Source: Bacillus wiedmannii
Lineage (GTDB): Bacteria; Bacillota; Bacilli; Bacillales; Bacillaceae_G
Length of the DNA stretch: 64,000 nt
Direction: 5' to 3'
Assembly (NCBI RefSeq): GCF_001583695.1
Contig: NZ_LOBC01000024.1
Coordinates: forward strand, 1-64,000
This document shows positions 62,166 through 64,000 of this stretch, piece by piece. The position numbers were made by a program, and so were the translations under genes. Position 1 is the first letter of the stretch, and each line of letters opens with the position of its first letter. Below the pieces are notes generated by a model. That model was not told the DNA's origin, did not search any database, and was given only the letters and a program-made list of their open reading frames with translations.

Positions 62166-62318
62166 CTAAAATTGGCGTTTTTTACATTCATTCGCCAGTA
62201 TAATGAGAGACTGGGTTTGTTGCGTCTGTCCGTTAACTTGCGCTTTTGCATGTTTCGGACGAGTCCACGTATGGTTAAATAATTCAGAACGACTATCTAA
62301 GCGATCACGGTAGCTCAT
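62166..62318 (-). CDS. YpzG-family small protein
   Basis: The 50-residue basic protein MSYRDRLDSRSELFNHTWTR ends LANECKKRQF. It has the RSELFNHTWTRPKHAKAQVNG pattern of YpzG-like Bacillus small proteins, which I take to be spore-related. CGAGGTGATAAAG precedes the ATG. It lies 46 bases behind sspK on the same strand with no terminator between. Confidence 0.75.
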   Translation of the reverse strand: MSYRDRLDSRSELFNHTWTRPKHAKAQVNGQTQQTQSLIILANECKKRQF

Positions 62319-62364
62319 CTTTATCACCTCGTGTAGGAAGTTAATTTTTTAGGTTGTACCTGAA

Positions 62365-62523
62365 CTATTCTTCCTGCTGATTTGCAGCACGCATACGTTC
62401 TTGTGGGTGCGTGTTAATTGTGCCGTTAGGTCGTTTCGAAGCGAAGCGTGATTTCGCTTTCGGCTGACCATCGATTTTGCTGTTGTTTTTTGACTCAGAC
62501 CAAAATTCGGCTTGTTTACCCAT
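62365..62523 (-). CDS. sspK: small acid-soluble spore protein K
   Basis: The 52-residue SASP of the SspK type starts [20 protein letters not shown] and ends [11 protein letters not shown]. SspK proteins are minor spore core proteins made in the forespore. GAGGAGGGCG precedes the ATG. Its position between yfhH and yfhJ agrees with B. subtilis. Confidence 0.92.
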
Positions 62524-62646
62524 TGCGAACGCCCTCCTCATCATCAGTTGATACCTCTTTAAGAAGTATCACTTATAGAATGTGCAAAATAGAGGAAACT
62601 ATCCTTTAGAAATTAAGGGAATAAATAGGTAAAAGGAGAATAGAAC

Positions 62647-62913
62647 ATGAATGATATTCACGAAACATTAACAAAAGAATTATTAGACAAAAATGACAAA
62701 CTTTCTTACGCACAAGCTCGTGCGTGGGTTGAATTATTGTGGGAAGACTTTCAAACAACTTATGCTAAATCAGGTCGTTATCAAGGTGATGAAATGACTG
62801 AACAAGTGGTACGAACATGGATTAATAATCATGGAGGTCGCCTTCATGAAATGCGTACAAATAATCCGAAATATAGCCATTTAATCAATCAAGAAGATCA
62901 TTTGAAACATTAA
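62647..62913 (+). CDS. yfhJ: YfhJ-family protein
   Basis: The 88-residue protein has the conserved LSYAQARAWVELLWEDFQTTYAK block of the YfhJ (WVELL) family and ends SHLINQEDHLKH. AAAGGAGAA precedes the ATG. Probably soluble, helical; function unknown. A strong terminator follows. Confidence 0.88.
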   Translation: MNDIHETLTKELLDKNDKLSYAQARAWVELLWEDFQTTYAKSGRYQGDEMTEQVVRTWINNHGGRLHEMRTNNPKYSHLINQEDHLKH

Positions 62914-62939
62914 AAAAAGCGACTTAAGTCGCTTTTTTT
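62912..62939. terminator. bidirectional palindromic terminator
   Basis: AAAAAAAGCGACTT pairs with AAGTCGCTTTTTTT between convergent yfhJ and yfhP. Confidence 0.88.
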
Positions 62940-63918
62940 AATGTGGAAGTAATTCCAGTTTTTTTCGAAGTTTTTCTTCACTAAAAATCCATCCTGTATA
63001 GGAACTAATAATATTTAAATTGTGGTCGAGTTGAACGATTGCAACGAATGGATAATAATCTTTACTGCGATAGCGCAAATCAATGAAGCGAACTTCGTAA
63101 TAATGATCATAATCGAAAATGTCCCAGCGATACACAGGGGAGAAAGATAGAAATGCTGAGATGTTTTCATCTTGTTTAGCTGCGCGCATAATAGCATTAT
63201 CTGGGAACGGTACCCGGTCGAACTTATCATATATCATGATGTTACCACGATGCCATCTAGCAACGTAGTAATAATCAGTTGTAACGATTGCTAAATGATA
63301 ATGATAAAATCTGTAAGAAGGGGAAATGATTATTTTCTCCACATGATTGAAACGTTTATATACGATGCTACGTATGTTTCTATGCATCATAATCCGTCCG
63401 ATATAGTAAATAATCATCAATATATACGCTGCTAAGGCAGTATACCCTTTATGGGAACCTACAAGCATACAAGCAATCGCGAGTAGGTTGATAAAGAAAA
63501 TGACGGTATCAAATGTATTAATGATGCCGAGCGCTACCCATTTTTTTGTGAAGGGCCGTAATGCCTGGGTACCGTAGGCGTTGAAAATATCTACAAAGAC
63601 ATGAAGAAAGACGGCAATAAATGACCAAAGTAGTAGATGCAAATATGGAGCGTCTGAAAAGAAGGCGAAAGAGATGCCACTTATAAGGAATGACCAAAGA
63701 ATCACAGCAGGAATGGAATGAGTAATCCCGCGATGATTTCTTATATATTTAGCGTTATTACGCAATTTTAAAACTGTATCGATGTCAGGAATATTGGAAC
63801 CAGCAATTGTAGCAAGCATAACTGCTTGTGGCCCAATATCACTTTGTGCTATGGCTGGATCTAACGTTGCCAAACTGCCTAGAGTAACGCCCATAACAAG
63901 GTGAGTGGCTGTGTCCAT
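62938..63918 (-). CDS. yfhP: membrane-bound metal-dependent hydrolase YfhP (DUF457)
   Basis: The 326-residue protein has an N-terminal DUF457-type membrane domain: MDTATHLVMGVTLGSLATLDP with His, SNIPDIDTVLKLR and NHRGITHSIP supply the metal-ligand His/Asp residues, followed by five or so membrane segments and a C-terminal soluble beta-rich part (about 200-326). This matches YfhP (LexA-binding inner-membrane hydrolase group, by name only). GGAGGTGG precedes the ATG. Activity unproven. The remaining 82 bases to the window end show no gene. Confidence 0.87.
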   Translation of the reverse strand: MDTATHLVMGVTLGSLATLDPAIAQSDIGPQAVMLATIAGSNIPDIDTVLKLRNNAKYIRNHRGITHSIPAVILWSFLISGISFAFFSDAPYLHLLLWSFIAVFLHVFVDIFNAYGTQALRPFTKKWVALGIINTFDTVIFFINLLAIACMLVGSHKGYTALAAYILMIIYYIGRIMMHRNIRSIVYKRFNHVEKIIISPSYRFYHYHLAIVTTDYYYVARWHRGNIMIYDKFDRVPFPDNAIMRAAKQDENISAFLSFSPVYRWDIFDYDHYYEVRFIDLRYRSKDYYPFVAIVQLDHNLNIISSYTGWIFSEEKLRKKLELLPH

Positions 63919-64000
63919 AGAAATCCACCTCCGTTTTTTATTAATGTAACTCTTTTTATTCGATACCTCAAGTCCTTTGCCTTCTATTTCCTATGTCATC

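Noticed and set aside
1-64000. CRISPR arrays, prophage, insertion sequences, rRNA operons
   Set aside because: No regular short direct repeats with spacers, no transposase, integrase or phage structural genes and no rRNA-like sequence were seen.

Overview
The window is AT-rich Firmicutes DNA whose gene content and order point to the Bacillus cereus group (B. cereus, B. anthracis, B. thuringiensis). The evidence is protein-level recognition of Bacillus gene sets (the yceCDEFGH tellurite-type block, the yfk/yfj block, the yfhE-yfhF-recX-yfhH-sspK-yfhJ-yfhP block), strong AGGAGG-type ribosome binding sites, spore genes (sspK, pdaA, ytaF) and a dispersed repeat resembling the B. cereus-group bcr1 element. 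I see no prophage, insertion sequence, CRISPR array or rRNA. This is ordinary core chromosome with a few unusual islands.

Layout. 1-2738: 3' part of an SH3b/glucosaminidase wall hydrolase and a ROK-family sugar kinase. 2760-8440: six-gene Ter/Yce stress operon (three TerD-like proteins, a TerC-like membrane protein, YceG, TelA-like YceH), with internal terminator-like hairpins that could grade expression. 8491-18161: Ca-type P-ATPase, yfkK, yfkJ-yfkI-like-yfkH, a P1B-4 metal ATPase (PfeT type) with a PerR-like box, and transporters. 18350-25311: signal peptidase, a TPR/dynamin-like protein with a degenerate P-loop, DedA and EamA membrane proteins, a PPOX protein and the ChaA Ca2+/H+ exchanger. 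25393-33825: yfkD, yfkAB, class I fumarase, pdaA, an AlkA-type glycosylase, an RNA m5U methyltransferase and truA.

33932-38768 is a sigma-54 regulon: a PAS/AAA+/Fis activator faces an operon with a clear -24/-12 promoter, an inverted-repeat upstream activating site, a lone lipoyl-like domain protein and an amino acid permease; an M20 peptidase follows. 38868-45311 holds a XRE/DUF1232 protein, YtaF, glutaminase, a CcpA-controlled GlcNAc PTS and a beta-lactamase-fold protein. 46430-52336 is a compact glycosylation operon: two small beta-rich proteins, two proteins each made of two GT2 units, a nucleotide-sugar dehydrogenase and an epimerase. 52677-57305 holds pflB-pflA and ugtP, followed by a cluster of DnaA boxes. 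57675-63918 is the yfh/sspK region. It includes a tRNA-like RNA whose T arm can alternatively pair into a terminator, placed upstream of an acetyltransferase gene.

The best candidates for something under-described are the tRNA-like RNA at 58495-58640, the sigma-54 lipoyl-like/permease operon, the DnaA-box cluster at 57370-57562, the four-unit GT2 operon and the pseudo-dynamin at 18929-21691. Functions rest on recognition of protein families from the translated sequence; no database search was run.
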